Of a DNA stretch of 64,000 bases, positions 37,380 through 49,804 are shown piece after piece. This DNA is from Warburgia ugandensis (Eukaryota > Streptophyta > Magnoliopsida > Canellales > Canellaceae). Where the stretch lies: the NCBI GenBank assembly GCA_035236585.1, contig CP141136.1, positions 50,609,136 to 50,673,135 of the forward strand. The letters run 5' to 3'. Numbering within the stretch: position 1 is the first letter of the stretch; each line of letters opens with the position of its first letter. Position numbers and translations under genes: made by a program. The notes below the pieces were generated by a model. That model made no database searches. It was not told the origin of the DNA and saw only the letters and a program-made list of their open reading frames with translations.

Positions 37380-37730
37380 TACATATATCAAAAATATTAA
37401 ATTCTAGTGTCATGTTGCCAAATGACAGCTACATGATACCATTTTTGTAGTTTATTAATGCATTGGACATAACCATAAATGGATGTCCAAGGATGGCATG
37501 GATTTCCTTCTGCACATTTAGCTTTGATTGTTGTCTAAGACTAGAAAATCAACTGAGAAAAAGAATTTCTCTATTTGGATTAGCACATCTTCTATTACTC
37601 CCCTTGGTATTACAACTAACCTATCAATTAACTAGAATGTAGTGGATGTTGGCTTGAGGTCTTCTAGTCCTCATTGCATATAAACTATGTATGGTAACAA
37701 ATTGACACTGGATCCTAAATCTAAGAGTGC
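37380..37730 (-). pseudogene. Aspartic protease remnant (Ath-3)
   Basis: The active-site box reads LLDLGSSVNLLPY (plus strand about 37695-37727, with DLGSS at 37707-37721). The C-terminal ILGHPFMVMSNALINY block lies near 37460-37490. Athila-type proteases commonly have DLGAS/DLGSS in this place. The enzyme cleaves Gag-Pol. Stops between the two blocks show this copy is dead. Confidence 0.8.
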
Positions 37731-37802
37731 ATGTGAGAGTGGGGCAACTAGGATCCTTAGATTTTTTGAGATGTATGGTGCTGAATATTTGAACTTACCT
37801 AT

Positions 37803-39480
37803 TTAGTCACAAATTCTTCCTGTGTGCACATTCCATTTCTTCTTGATCGTGAATAATTTTTTTAAGAATTTGGCATAAGATGGGATTTGTTTTATTGTGT
37901 CCAAGATTGATATGTTGATATTGACTTGCTTGAATATCTCCATAATCTCATCATTAGTGGTACACTTTGTAACTTGACACAACGTTTGCGGGAATGGAGT
38001 AGGAATAAGACATGTTTCAATAGGTGAAGTGGGATCCATCTATTTAGAAATTTCTTTAACTTTAGTGGATTTTTCTACTTGTTCGATCATTTGACTCATC
38101 ATTTTTTTTTTTTTCATTCATAGACTAGTTCGTTTGTTTTAGTTGGACTTGTAATTAAGAAGTTTTCCTCTCATAGTTTTGAATAAGCTGAAGTAAATTA
38201 TGATCTACAAGCCTTTTAAATGGGGGCGTGTAAGGTCCAAGAGTAGGATGTTGATAAGTTTGGTATGGGGTTAGGGCAAGAAGTCCTTGGTTTTGTTGAT
38301 GAGGCTAGTATGGTCCAGGTTGTGAGACATTAGCATTTGGTCCATTTCTTCTACTAAAATTTGGATTCCTCTAGTTGGGGTTATATGTCTTTGATTGTGG
38401 GAAGAAAGATCTTTCATAAGTAGTCTGACCATGAAGTATCTCTTGACATGCTAGAATGATAGGACATTCTGAGTAAGTTATGTGGTACATTCATAGATGC
38501 TACACTTGTTCATTCTTTTTAGAGTTATTATTTCCCATTTCTATGGCTTCTACTTTTCTAGCTAGGGATGCTACAATGGCATTAAGTTCATCTTTATTAG
38601 ACATGGCATACATGCCTCTCCTAGTAAATGTGGTAATGGGCTTAGGTCTATCTTGATAATTTACTCTTTCTAAATCAACCTAAATTTGTGCAGTTTTAAC
38701 TAGGCATTCTAAATATTCTTCCACTCATTTGATTGTTTATTTAAGAAATTATCATTGCACATCATCTCTACAAACTAGTGCATGTCAGAATTAATTCCCT
38801 CATAGAAGAAGCTTGTGATACGCCATGGTTCATAGCCATGGTGTAAGCATGTAGTAAAAGATCCTTGAACCTTTCCCAACATTGGTAGAATGCTTCTTTA
38901 TCCTTCTTGGTAAAGTTCATTATCTTATGGTGGAGTGTATTTGCTTTATGTGTAAGGAAAATCTTTTTCAAGAATTCTTTCATCTTTTCATTCCAGATCC
39001 TTATGGACCCAATGGCAGTGCACTAAACCACATTTTAGCTTTTTCCTTTAAATAGAAAGGAAATAGCTTAAGCCTAACAATATCTAGACCAATGTTTTGC
39101 ATTCTTTAGGTACTACATTCCTCATTAAACTCTTTAAGGTGAATGTAAGGACTTTCACTGTCTAACCCATGGAATTTGGAGGGTAATTGGATTATTCCCA
39201 TTTTTAATTCTAATGTGCTAATATTCTAAGGAACAATGACACATGAAAGGGTAATGGTGTGTGTAGGATGTAGGTAGTCTTTTAGAGTTCTACCACAAAA
39301 GTTTTGATATACATCATTATCCCCATGTTCATTTTGTTGGTCCCACTCATTATTATTTCTTCTCCAATCTTTGTTGGTAAAGGATTATTCCTCCTTGGTG
39401 GAGGTTCATATTCATCATCCATTAGAAGTGGTGGTTGCTCATCCATGATGAGTGGAGGGCCTTTACTACCATAGGGTGAG
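37803..39480 (-). pseudogene. gag remnant (Ath-3)
   Basis: The retrotransposon Gag domain lies at about 38770-39160. It reads RLKLFPFYLKEKAKMWFSAL, then FLKKIFLTHKANTLHHKIMN and AFYQCWERFKDLL. A cysteine-containing, Q/P-rich middle follows (about 38230-38560). The Gag end before the protease (37803-38039) reads DEIMEIFKQVNINISILDTI and PSYAKFLKKLFTIKKKW, which is typical of Athila. There are several frameshifts. Gag would have formed the virus-like particle. Confidence 0.85.
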
Positions 39481-39519
39481 TTACCCCTTGATCATTGATC
39501 AGTCATTGATGTGGAATAA

Positions 39520-40778
39520 TTTGGCTATGTCTTTTTAATCGTACTTGATTAACCTTCTAGTTTTGTCACATCTGACAAAGTGCATACAAGAAAGCCCTTT
39601 TTTGTGTCTTGTGTCTTTATTTTTTATTTTTTTATATTTCTTTGGAATAGGAAAAACTACGCTAGAGGGGGCCCATTTGATAGAGGATGGGGTGTTTTCT
39701 CCTCCATTTGAGAATGAGTATAAGAGCGCTGAAAGCAAGGAGAAAGAAAATGAGAGATGAACATTAATGCAACCTAATTGCTAATGATGGACAATGAAAG
39801 AACACAAAATTCAAACAACTCTAAGGCTAGTAGGCAGACAATTTGATTGTCTTGAATTAGTATGGGGATAAGCTTTGAGATTAGCATAATCTGATGCTCC
39901 TCTCTTTCAGACTTGCCCCACCACTTACTAGTTAGATCTTAATCTATCCAACCACTTCACACCCTCCTCAACTAGCCACAGGTAGTCTAAATCATAGAAT
40001 GTGCTAGCAGAGCTAATCATTTAAATACCAGCATAGTCAATTAGACAGGCGCTACTGGAATGGCAATGGGTTGTCTCCATCCAAGAGGAAACTACAACCA
40101 TGTGATGGCCTTTATAGGTCTCTTTTGATTTATTTTCAATTAATTTAGAAGGCTGGGTAACGTGCTTGTGGTGATTACCCTAGGCAGTTTGATCAGCATA
40201 TAAATCACCTTAAAGTAATAATAATGCCCTAAAATGCAATTAGAAACAATAAACTTATGCAAACCCTAAAATGCAACTATTATCAAGTATGTTATCAATG
40301 TTCAATTACAATACCAATCAATACAAAATTATTCTAAATATGTAAATGCTAATCTGGGAATTTTAATGAGTGAGGATTGCTCACAATGAGGTCCTAGATA
40401 AGATCTCTTCATAGAAGGGTGGGACCATTTACATTCTACCTCCACTTCTAAGTTACAATGGTCCACCCTTGACCTGTATTATTATAAATCTTTTTAAATG
40501 AATTTTGATTAATGAAAAACACAATGCGTCCTCAATACAATTTAGTCAAAATAAAAATTTTGTTATCCTAATTGAGATCCTCCCAAAATTCTTCCTTTTT
40601 CAAGTTCCTACAAATAAAAATAGCAATAAATACCAAATTTAAAGAAATATAGTGATTATGCATTAAGAAAAATTAATAAAATGCACTTAAAAATGCCTAC
40701 AATAATGAAATTCCTACATTTTTAAAATTTTAGATTTTTTGGATTTATTATTAAATTTTGTTAAAACTCCATTGTGGG
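39520..40778 (-). other. Ath-3 leader between PBS and gag
   Basis: On the - strand this matches the leaders of NA-1, Ath-4 and Ath-2 (for example plus-strand CATATAAATCACCTTAAAG at 40196, equivalent to CTTTAAGGTGATATATATG in NA-1 at 54078). No ORF is conserved. ORFs at 39535-39760 are short and on opposite strands. Confidence 0.65.
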
Positions 40779-40801
40779 TCCCCGACAATGGCCCAAAAAC
40801 T
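40779..40801 (-). other. Ath-3 primer-binding site
   Basis: On the - strand, GTTTTTGGGCCATTGTCGGG follows the LTR end. This is the decayed Athila PBS TTTTTGGCGCCGTTGCCGGGGA, usually described as complementary to tRNA-Asp. Confidence 0.8.
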
Positions 40802-42043
40802 TATTGACAATTTCTTGCAGGTGCACGGCTATTGTAGTATAGCTTATGCAAGTACAGGTTAATCTCATGGGGACTCAAATTAATGAAAATGAAGTTTAAA
40901 TAAAATTTAATTACCCATTAATTGAAAGAAATAACAAAAAATAAATAACAAAAAACTTAAATTTTAGATTTATTTCATTAATGAAAAGTATAAATTTTTT
41001 TAATTAAAAAACAAAAAAGTAAGTGAAATAACAACTAAAATCAACTTTCCTAGCTTGATCAATGTAAATTTCTTCAGATGTAGTAATATCAGAGTCAATT
41101 GGCCTTCATCAAACTCCCACTAATACTTCTGATTAAGGATCCAAAGGATAAATTGTTCAAATTTTCCAAAATTTTGATGAGCTTGACTAAGACTTAAATG
41201 GAAATTTTTTATTTTAGATCGAAGATCAAGGCTAATGGATCAGCTAGGAAATTGTCCTAAGGTGAAGATCTAATAATTGATTGTAATTCTTATGAGACAA
41301 AGATCAGGAAATAAAGTTATTTTGTCTGTTAAAGCTAAATTGCTGATTAGGTTATGCTTTATTCAAACAAGGTTGGATGATATAATTCACAAATTAATCT
41401 GAGAATAGCATAAACCTAAATAGGACAATCCTGGATAAGAATAAGAGGAATTAAGGAAAAGGCAAAAATGGTGGGAAGCATAGAAGAAAAATATTTGAAA
41501 TAGTGAACGAAGGAGAATGGAGAAAGAAGATGGATGATAGGTTTTCATTGGAGTAGGTCACCAGAGGAGATCGCTGGGAATTGGTTCCTCCTTCTGTGGT
41601 CCCTACTTCTTGTTTTCCTAAGGTAGAGAAAATTAGAGAGAAAGAGAAGAGAAGTAAAGTGGGAAAATGGAGAAGTGGATCTAGGCTAGGATTATGTTGT
41701 AGTGCAGAGAGTGAGAGAGATGAGTGGGGATGGAAGAAGGGATTCATTCTCCTTCTTAGAGTTTCCTACAGTGATGAAAAGAATAGTTCTACGACAAGAG
41801 CCAGACCAGAAAGAGAAATGGGCATGGAAAGCGAGGGAATAAGGGGGAGAGGAAGAAATGAATGTGGAACAAAGTGGGCTACATAGTAGGTGCTATGGTC
41901 CAATCTTTCTCGCAATAGAAAGTTCTAGCCCAAGGAGAGAGATTGTGGGTCTCCTTCTAAAGCAGTCCCTTTCTTACCTCCATGAACATTCCAGAGAAAA
42001 ATAGTCGGTTTCCCTTGCGTGCTTCCTCTTTTAAAGCTTCTCA
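40802..42043 (-). mobile_element. Middle LTR of the Ath-3/Ath-4 array, truncated
   Basis: It starts on the plus strand with TATTGACAATTTCTTGCAGG, the decayed LTR 3' end, next to the Ath-3 PBS. It aligns with the Ath-3 3' LTR from 29968 through the TTAAAGCTTCTCA point (31988-32000). There it jumps straight into Ath-4 tail sequence. The first ~0.5 kb of the LTR (U3 start) and the end of the Ath-4 tail are missing. The overlap TCTCA (42039-42043) is shared by both sides. Confidence 0.8.
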
Positions 42044-43124
42044 TTATGTGATTGAATTCTACAATTTGATGGTTCACATAAATCTTTTAAATGCTCACAA
42101 GACAAAGGAAAGTGATCCCTATGAGTGGATGTTATCACCAAGAATATTAGGAGTTTTTTACATTAATTCCTTCTTTTTATCTCCTCTTTGAGGCTATGTT
42201 TCACTAAAGATCAATATGTCCTTAACTAGGATGAAACGTAGACTTAGGATATGTTCAGAAAAGAAGGGTATAAGGATTTCAAAGGTTCAAAATTGAGAAG
42301 AGCTCTTCAATGAATATATGTTAGGACATATTTTCTTTTGGTTTGTACTTGAAGTGAATATCTCTTTCATATATATATATATATATATATTTGCTTCTTT
42401 GGAAGAAAGACAGCTAATTTTTCTCATTTCTTTGACTTTTTGTCCTATTTTTGAACTTTTTCTACTGACTCTACTCATTTTGAAAATGGGTAATGGATAT
42501 TTATTTTAGTCACTTATTCTGGGTTAAGGTGAATAAGGTTACAAAAGAAAAGGCTTAATAATAGGCTCAAAGGGGCTTACTAGTGGTATAATATACTAGG
42601 TAGGCTTTATATCTCTAGGCCGAGCAAGGATGGCCTATATTATTTCCTAGGTTTCCTAAAGCTTATCAGATTTAATAAATTTTTTGAAAATAAAGCTATT
42701 ACTCCTATTTATTCTTGATGTTTAACCAAAACAAGGATAATAGGATCACACTAAGTTATGTACGTCGAACAAAATTGTAAAATTACTTATAACTCTTTGG
42801 AAGAAGATAGTCCCTAAACTCACTGGGTAATAAGTCTCCACTAATTTTCATCAAGGTCTCTAAGGCATACCTCTCTATTAGTCTTGATTATGTCCTATGT
42901 GTAAATAGTTTCTGAGAATTAACTTTCATAAAATGCTTCTAGTCTTGCACAATATGCAAAACTAATCATATGCATTCTCATTAAGAGGTGAAAATAGTGG
43001 AATTATTAAATTCTGAATGTCCAATTCTCATCACAGTAAGGGAACTCTTCCTTAAAAACATTTCTTTTCAAAAGAATTAAGAAAATTCAAAATCCTTATA
43101 TGCATCTACCCCACCCCCCCAACC
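42039..43124 (-). other. Ath-4 non-coding tail, truncated
   Basis: On the - strand it runs from GGTTGGGGGGG (plus-strand CCCCCCCAACC, 43114-43124), next to AAACATTGAGGACAATGTT, toward 42039. It is collinear with NA-1 from about 56390 to 57500. The final ~0.5 kb before the LTR is deleted. It contains an AT microsatellite (42369-42390). Confidence 0.75.
42369..42390. repeat. (AT)n microsatellite
   Basis: AT run in the Ath-4 tail, preceded by TCTCTTTC. The insertion edge at 31081 has nearly the same context. Confidence 0.9.
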
Positions 43125-43397
43125 TGATTGAAACATTGTCCTCAATGTTTGAAAATCATAGGATCATATATGATAATGGAAGGATGGAGATTTGAAAAAC
43201 ATTTGGGTAGTCTCCTAGAAAGCACTAACTTTTATGTCTTCAGCCAGACATAATGATGAGTGTGATGATGGTATGCTACAAGGGTCTTGGAGTGGTGATC
43301 TAAGGTGGGTCATGATATTGTGGTGCCGTTGAAAGTGTCTCTTCAATTTTAGGGTTAGATAATTCTAGGAAAGGTTTTAATCTTTGACCATTGACTT

Positions 43398-44420
43398 TTA
43401 GAATTCTTCATTCTTCTTGATCTTGATGTCCCCATAAGGATAGATTATGCATACGATATAAGATCTGGTCCATCTAGATCTATGTTTTTCTAGGAATAGA
43501 TGCAGTCTAGAGTTATACAGTAAGACCTTTTGACCAGGTGTGAAGGATTTCCTTAAAATATGTCTATCATGTATAGCCTTCATTCGGTGTTTGTACAATC
43601 CTGTAGAATCATATGCATCTTTCTTCAATTCTTCTAACTCATTGAGTTGATGTTTTATGTGGGTCCTAGCAGAATATAAGTCAAAATTGAGCTTTTTGAT
43701 AACCCAACATGCTTTGTGTTCTAATTGTGCTAGTAAGTGGCAGGCCTTTCCATAGACTAGGCGATAGAGTGATATTCCTATAGGGGTTTTATATGCTATA
43801 CAATAAGCCCATGAAGCATCATTATGTCTCAGAGACCAGTCTTTCCTACTTAGATTGACTATCATTTCTAAAATCCACTTTATCTCTCCATTGGATACCT
43901 CTACTTGGCCACTGCTCTGAGGTTGATATGGGCTAGCTATCCTATGGTTGACACCACACATTTTCATTAAATTTTCTAGCACTTTATTACAAAAGTGTTT
44001 TCCCCCATCACTTATTATGGCTCTTGGATTACCAAACCCTGCAAAAATATTTTCTTTTAAAAATTTTACCATGACCTTGTGATCATTGGTTTTATAGGGT
44101 ATAGCCTCCACCCACTTGGACACATATATAGATTTCTCAAAGAATTACGAAAAGGTCCCATAAAATCTATGTCCCAAACATCAAAAGGTTCTATGACAAG
44201 GATTGGGCTTAAGCGTATCATATGTCTCCTTCCTAAACTTCCTAACTATTGACACCTTACACATGCTTTGTAGCAAGCATGTGCATCATTAAATATGGTA
44301 GGCCAATAAAATCCACATTGCAAAATTTTTGCAGTAGTCTTTCTAGAGCTAAATGATCACCACATGCATGATCATGACAAAAGGAGATGATTTGATTATG
44401 TTTACTATCTGGTGCGCATC
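43398..44420 (-). pseudogene. Athila integrase (Ath-4), best preserved pol domain
   Basis: The longest open stretch is 43398-44123 (241 codons). It has SKWVEAIPYKTNDHKVMVKF, FGNPRAIISDGGKHFCNKVL with the second catalytic Asp, SPYQPQSSGQVEVSN with the catalytic Glu, SYRL/LVYGKACHL-type residues, LNELEELKKDAYDS and SFTPGQKVLLYNSRLHLF. Upstream, in broken frames to 44420, are a Cys/His-containing end of the zinc-binding motif (CYKACVRCQ-like) and WDIDFMGPF with the first Asp. The C-terminus is shortened after SRWTRSY. The first Asp lies in another frame, so no complete enzyme is encoded. Confidence 0.92.
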
Positions 44421-45180
44421 TCCTAATTACATGGTCAGGATAGTACTTGAATAAGTATGAATCATCCTAAGTAAAATATCTAACCCCGTTAAAATTCTCT
44501 TTTGATCTTGTCTAGTCCAATGATTAGGCATTTGTCCTATAATAAGATAATTAACAATATCTCCATACAAAGGTAACTGGGAAACATGCAATAACTGTTC
44601 ATCTAGGAATGACTCAATTATAGGCCCTTGATCGCTAGTGTGCTCCACCATTAATCTGGATAAATGGTCTGTGACTACATTTTCTAAACCTTTCTTGTCC
44701 TCAATTTCTTAGTCAAACTTTTATGGTAGTAGTATCCAATAGATCAACCTAGGCTTTGCATCCTTTTTAGAAAGGAGGTACATTAAGGCAATGTGATCCA
44801 AGTATTCTATAACTTTAGACCCTAATAGGTAAAATCTAAACTTATCTAGAGCAAACACTATAACTAACAACTCTTTCTTAGTACTTGAATAGTTGAGTTG
44901 CGAGTCAGTTATTATTTTACTAGTGTAATATACCACATGGGGAAGTTTATCAATGCACTTCCCCAAAATAGCTCCAATGGAAAAATTCGACACGTCACAT
45001 ATTATCTCAAATGGTACTTTCCAATCTGTGGTCAAATAATAGGTGTAGAAGTCAACTCAGCCTTGAGTCACTCAAATGCTTTCTTACAATGTTCATCAAA
45101 GTAAAAAATTACCTCCTTTGTAAGTAAATTATACAGGGGCTTGGCAATTTTGCTAAAATCCTTGATGAGTCATCTATAAA
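44421..45180 (-). pseudogene. RNase H remnant (Ath-4)
   Basis: 44721-45035 covers most of the domain: [20 protein letters not shown] (first catalytic Asp), [40 protein letters not shown] (catalytic Glu in KELL) and [14 protein letters not shown]. The end with a VNYLIIGQMP block is in 44427-44651. Stops separate the two. Confidence 0.9.
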
Positions 45181-46017
45181 AGCTAGCATGTCCTAAAAAT
45201 GAGTAGATTTCTTTCACTGTTCTTAGTAGAGGAAGGTTGGCTGTCAAATTCACTTTTGCCTTATCTATTTCTATCTCATTGTGTGATATTATGTGGCCTA
45301 ATACTATCCCACTTTGTACCATAAAATGGAACTTTTACTAGTTTAAGATAAGATTTTTCTCTTGATACCTTGCTAAAACTAACTTTAAGTGGTGCAGGCA
45401 CTCATCAAATGATGACCCAAATATTGAGAAGTCATCTATAAACACCTCAAGGACCTTTCTACCATGTCTAAGAAAATGCTCAACGCACACCTTCTGAAAT
45501 GTGGCTGGAGCGTTATAGAGCCCAAAAGGCATAAGTTAATAGGTGAAGGTTCCAAAAGAGCAGGTGAAGGTGGTATTCTCCTAATCCTCTGGTGCTATAG
45601 GAATCTAGTTGTAACTGGAATATCCATCTAGAAAACAGTAATAGCTATGTTCGGCCAACCTCTCTAGCATTTGGTCAATGAAGGGTAGAGGAAAATGATC
45701 TTTCCTCATGACCACATTCAACTTTCAATAGTCAATACAAACTCTCGACTCGATCATGTGGGTGAGTACTAACTCGCTATCCTTATTTTTGACTACCATG
45801 ACCCCAAATTTCTTAGGTACAACCTGAATGGGACTAACCCAAGTACAATCAAATATAGGGTATATGATGCTAACATTTAAGAGCTTTAGGACTTCATGTC
45901 TAACCACATCCTTCATGTGGGGGTTCATTTGTCTTTGGGTTTCCTTAGAAGGTTTTGCATTTTCTTCTAGATGTATTCTATGCATGCATACAACTGGACT
46001 AATCCCTTTTATGTCTG
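45181..46017 (-). pseudogene. Reverse transcriptase remnant (Ath-4)
   Basis: 45725-45985 reads MHRIHLEENAKPSKETQRQM, IIYPIFDCTWVSPIQVVPKK and ESRVCIDY. 45338-45532 reads MPFGLYNAPATFQKV and the catalytic EVFIDDFSIFG (FIDD at 45431-45442). The thumb/connection with a SFLG-like block lies at 45180-45300 in broken frame. Frame breaks occur near 45725 (end of CIDY) and 45535 (stop just before the MPFG block). The order matches Athila. Confidence 0.92.
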
Positions 46018-46440
46018 CTACCGTCCACCCCAGAGCAGTTTTATGTTCCTTAAGACATCGAAAAGCTTACCCTCTTGTTCTTTATCTAAGTTTGATGCTA
46101 TTATTATAGGTAAGGTTTCATTTGCGCCTAAGTATGAATATTTCAAGTTATCAAGCACGGGTTTTAGGTCCAAAGATGGTGGTTCCTCTATTGAGGGTGT
46201 GTGGACAGATTTAAAAAGTGGGAGTGGTTCTACATAAGGACCCAACTTGGAGGTATCCATGATTGGTGCAACATCTAAACAATTGTTTACCTCCTCAATA
46301 GACTTGTCTATATCAAATTCTCCATTAAAGTGCATGAGACAAGCCTCAGTGGGTCAGACATGGAAATGGTGGATGAATCTCATTAATTAGACTCTCGATC
46401 AAACTAACATCACATGAATTATCAAGGTCTAAATGTTGTT
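46018..46440 (-). pseudogene. Protease-RT linker of Ath-4 pol
   Basis: 106 open codons at 46018-46335. They read SIEEVNNCLDVAPIMDTSKL, EEPPSLDLKPVLDNLKYSYL, GANETLPIIIASNL and EQEGKLFDVLRN. The PSLDLKPLP..LKYAYLG wording is standard between protease and RT in Athila pol. The first part resembles NA-1 residues near 55520-55740, which is the main clue to the origin of the NA-1 ORF. Confidence 0.85.
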
Positions 46441-46830
46441 GATTGGCATTAAAGACATTAAGATAACCTTCATGTTGCTGAATGACAGTTTCATTACACC
46501 ATTCCTATAGTTAATAATGGTGTTAGATGTTGCCATGAATGGATGTCCAAGGATGACTAGGATTTACTACCAGGGTCAAACACAAGTTGGGTGTCTAGTA
46601 CAATAAAATCAATAGGATAATAAAACTTATCCATGTCTATCAACACATCTTCAACTAGACCATGAGGTATCTTGACAGATCTATCAGCTAATTGTAGCAT
46701 GGTAGTGGTTGGTTTTAACTCGCTGAGCTTTAGTTACTCATAGACAGAGTATGGCAACAAGTTAGCACTAGCCCCCAAGTCAAGAAGTACCCTATCTATG
46801 ACATAATCTCCAATGATATAAGTAATTGTA
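46441..46830 (-). pseudogene. Aspartic protease remnant (Ath-4)
   Basis: The active-site box reads LLDLGASANLLPYSVYE (DLGAS at 46768-46782), followed by LADRSVKIPHGLVEDVLID. The C-terminal VILGHPFMATSNTIINYRNG block is near 46495-46555. Stops and a small frameshift occur between them. Collinear with the Ath-3 protease. Confidence 0.85.
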
Positions 46831-46837
46831 GGACATC

Positions 46838-48560
46838 CTAGGTCTCTAAACATTGGTGGAGTTTTAATTGTACATTAAACTTTCTTTTTCTTATGTGGAG
46901 CTCTTTTAAGAACTTAGCATAAGCAGGGATATCTTTAATTGCATTGAACAATGGTATATTGATTTGTACATGTTTAAATACCTCCATTAACTCATTGAAG
47001 TTTGTTCCCTTCCTAGTTTTGTTTAGTAATTGGGGAAAATGGGCTTTAGGCACATAAGGTGCCTCCAATATATGTTCTATAGGATTTTTCTGTCTCTTCT
47101 CTTTCTCTTCTGTTTTAGTTGCCTCTTTCTCCTCTGCAATTTCCTTAGCTTGCCCTTCTTCATTATTGATATGATGACCACTCCTAAGGGTGGTTATGGA
47201 CTTAGCATGCTCATGAGGGTTAATGTTTTGAGAACTTGACCCTATCTCAAATTGACCCTTAGGGTTAGGGATGGGTTGACTAGGGAATTGACCCTTTCCT
47301 TTGTTATATAGTTCAAATGACAATTGGCTTACATGCATGTCTAGTTTGACTAGGGCTTGGGAATTGATATTCAGAGCCCTTTTTGTTTCTTCATTCTGTT
47401 TTGCTATCATGCTTTCAATTCTATCCTCCAAAAATGGTTTCTTTGGTTGTTAAGGTTATTGGAAGCAAGGTGGCTATTGAGGAACTATAGGCCTAGGAAG
47501 AAAGTTTTGGGTAGGAGGTTCACTAGGTGTCCCCTTTGGTGATTATTCTTTGACCAGGAAAAATTGGGATGCCTAGCCCATCTAGGATTGTAGGTCTCAA
47601 AATACGGGTTGTTGCTAGGTTGACGATATGCATTCAATGCATTTGTTTGGTCTATAAGATATTCAAGGAATACTTTATTGGATGGAAAAGCTAAAGTTAA
47701 ATGAGTTAAAGTAGTGCATACCTCTTATGGAGGTTTATGGGATAATGTAGCAGCCATGAAAGATTGAAACATAGGTTCAAGCTTGTCCATTCTTCCCACC
47801 TAATTTTTTCAGTGACAGAGACGAGCTTATGGGATAGATTAGTATGCACTTCTATCTTATAGAGACCTCCTTTCCTAATGAGCTGGCTAGTTCTTTCTCT
47901 CCTATTTGAATTATCCCATTGCTGAGAATTATTAACCACTATCCCAAAGAATTTCCATGCCTCACTTTCATCCTTTAACATGAGGGTCCCTCCACTCGTT
48001 GCATCTATCATTTGTCTATTTTGAGGTGTCAATGCCTCATAGAAGTACTGAACTTGCTACCATTTCTCAAGTCCATGATGAGGGCATTTCTATAGTAGTT
48101 CATTCTACCATTCCCAACATTCATAATATTGTTCATCATCCTTTTGTTGGAAATTGATATTTTCATGACGAAGTGCATTTGTTTTGTGAATAGGCAAGAA
48201 CTTATTCAAAAACTTTTTAGATAATTGGTCCCATGTATGCATGAAGCCTACCTCTAAGGAATTAAGCCATTACTTGGCTTTGTCCTTAAGAGAGAACAGG
48301 AAGAGCTTAAGCCTAATAGAATTACCCAAAAAATTTTAGAACCTAAATGTGGCACAAATATCAAGGAACTCTTTGATATATAGGTAGGGGTTTTTGAGGT
48401 CTCAACCATAAAAAGTAGGGAGTAATTGAATGACTCCCGGCTTTAACTTGAAGTTATTGCCATTTGTGGGAGGTAAAGCTATGCAGGATGGGGTATTAAG
48501 TTGTAGAGGCACATAGAAATCTCTAATTATTTTGCGCTCATTCTCTTCTGGTAGTTCAGC
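46838..48560 (-). pseudogene. gag remnant (Ath-4)
   Basis: The Gag domain is at about 48060-48360 in broken frame: WDQLSKKFLNKFLPIHKTNA, FQQKDDEQYYECWEW and LKCPHHG-like residues. 47706-48032 has QMIDATSGGTLMLKDESEAW. 46838-47431 (198 open codons) has a coiled, charged stretch (MEDRIESMIAKQNEETKRAL), an S/T-rich linker, KEX-type charged repeats, then FNELMEVFKHVQINIPLFNA and PAYAKFLKELHIRKRKF just before the protease. The three pieces are separated by stops. Confidence 0.88.
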
Positions 48561-49780
48561 CATGGGGCTAGGAGCTAGGTTTCTTTCCCCTTGTCATTGG
48601 ATGCGTTGAATCTTTGGGTCTAAAAGTAGCAGCTTTGGGTGCTGAGATCGACGCTTGCATAAACTAGCCTAATCTAAAATGTCCTAATCTAAATCCTTAC
48701 TCTAACTCTATGTGATGCACAAACAAACAAGTGCAATCAAATAATCCTTAGGCTAATAAGCAATATTTTGAATTTTTTGAATTTTTATGGAAACAATGCT
48801 TTTAAATTAGCCTAATCTAGCTCTCCTCCTCTCTTTCATATTTGACTATTACTTACTAGTTAGGTTTTGTGCAAGGTAGTTAATACAATCCTCATGTAAG
48901 GACGCATTTAGACCTCAATAGACATCAATAGAAGGCATGGCAAAATCACTTGGGTTTTAAGACACCCACTATAACCACGATGTTAAAAAGCCACTGTATT
49001 GACAATAGATTGCATCTTAGTAAGAGGGTCCTACAAGCATGTGATGACCCTATAGGTCTCCTCTAATTGATTTAAGATTAATTTGAAAGGTAGGGTTGCG
49101 TACTTGTGGTGATTATCTTAGATGGGCCAAGGAGTAGTGATGAATTCCACTATTGATCTTATGGGGTCGGGTGACCTTATTAATTAATTTTCACTCTGTA
49201 TGGCAATTCGATCAACATATAAATCACCTTAAAGCATTAAACATGCCCTAAGAATGCAATTAAAATAGTAAAATAATGCAAAACCCTAAAAATGAAACAA
49301 TTATCAAATATGCTTTCTATATGCAATTATTCTATCAAACAATGCAAGATTATTCAAAATGCAAACCCTTATCTAGGAAATAAAAGGAGTGAGGGAATCT
49401 TACAATAGGGTTTCTCCCACACTTGCCTTGTATTATACAACCCTTTTAAAATTGGAATGAAAATTGTAAATTACAAAGGGGCCTCACTAAAAGATTCACT
49501 CAAAAGAAAAGAAAAATCATATTCCAAGAAAGTAGGGAAATTTCTATTTTGATAAAGATCACTTGCCAATTTTCGCCACTTTCTAATTTCCTAAAAAAGA
49601 AAAATAGAAATAAGTACCAAATTTAGGAAATAACTTAATTATGCACTAGAAAAATTGAAAAAATGCACCTAAAATGATTAAAATGCTAAAAGTATGCAAT
49701 TCCTAATATATATTTTTATTTTTTGGATATTTTTTATTTTTTCAATTTTTAATTAAATTTTATGAAAATTCCATTGCAAG
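48561..49780 (-). other. Ath-4 leader between PBS and gag
   Basis: Reverse complement of the leader of NA-1. For example, plus-strand GGGTTGCGTACTTGTGGTG (49092), GGCCAAGGAGTAGTGA (49125) and CATATAAATCACCTTAAAGC (49217) correspond to NA-1 54075-54200. No coding capacity is recognised. The conserved block with the 'GTCAC..AGTGGC' motif is at about 48985. Confidence 0.7.
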
Positions 49781-49804
49781 TCCCCGGCAACGATGTGTAA
49801 AACT
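49781..49804 (-). other. Ath-4 primer-binding site
   Basis: Plus-strand TCCCCGGCAACGATGTGTAA is the reverse of the Athila PBS core (CGTTGCCGGGGA is exact, while the TTTTTGGCGC part has decayed). It borders the 5' LTR end at 49805. Confidence 0.85.

Noticed and set aside
45828-46237. Plus-strand ORFs of 88-93 codons in the Ath-4 pol region
   Set aside because: They are antisense shadows of the RT and linker coding frames on the - strand.
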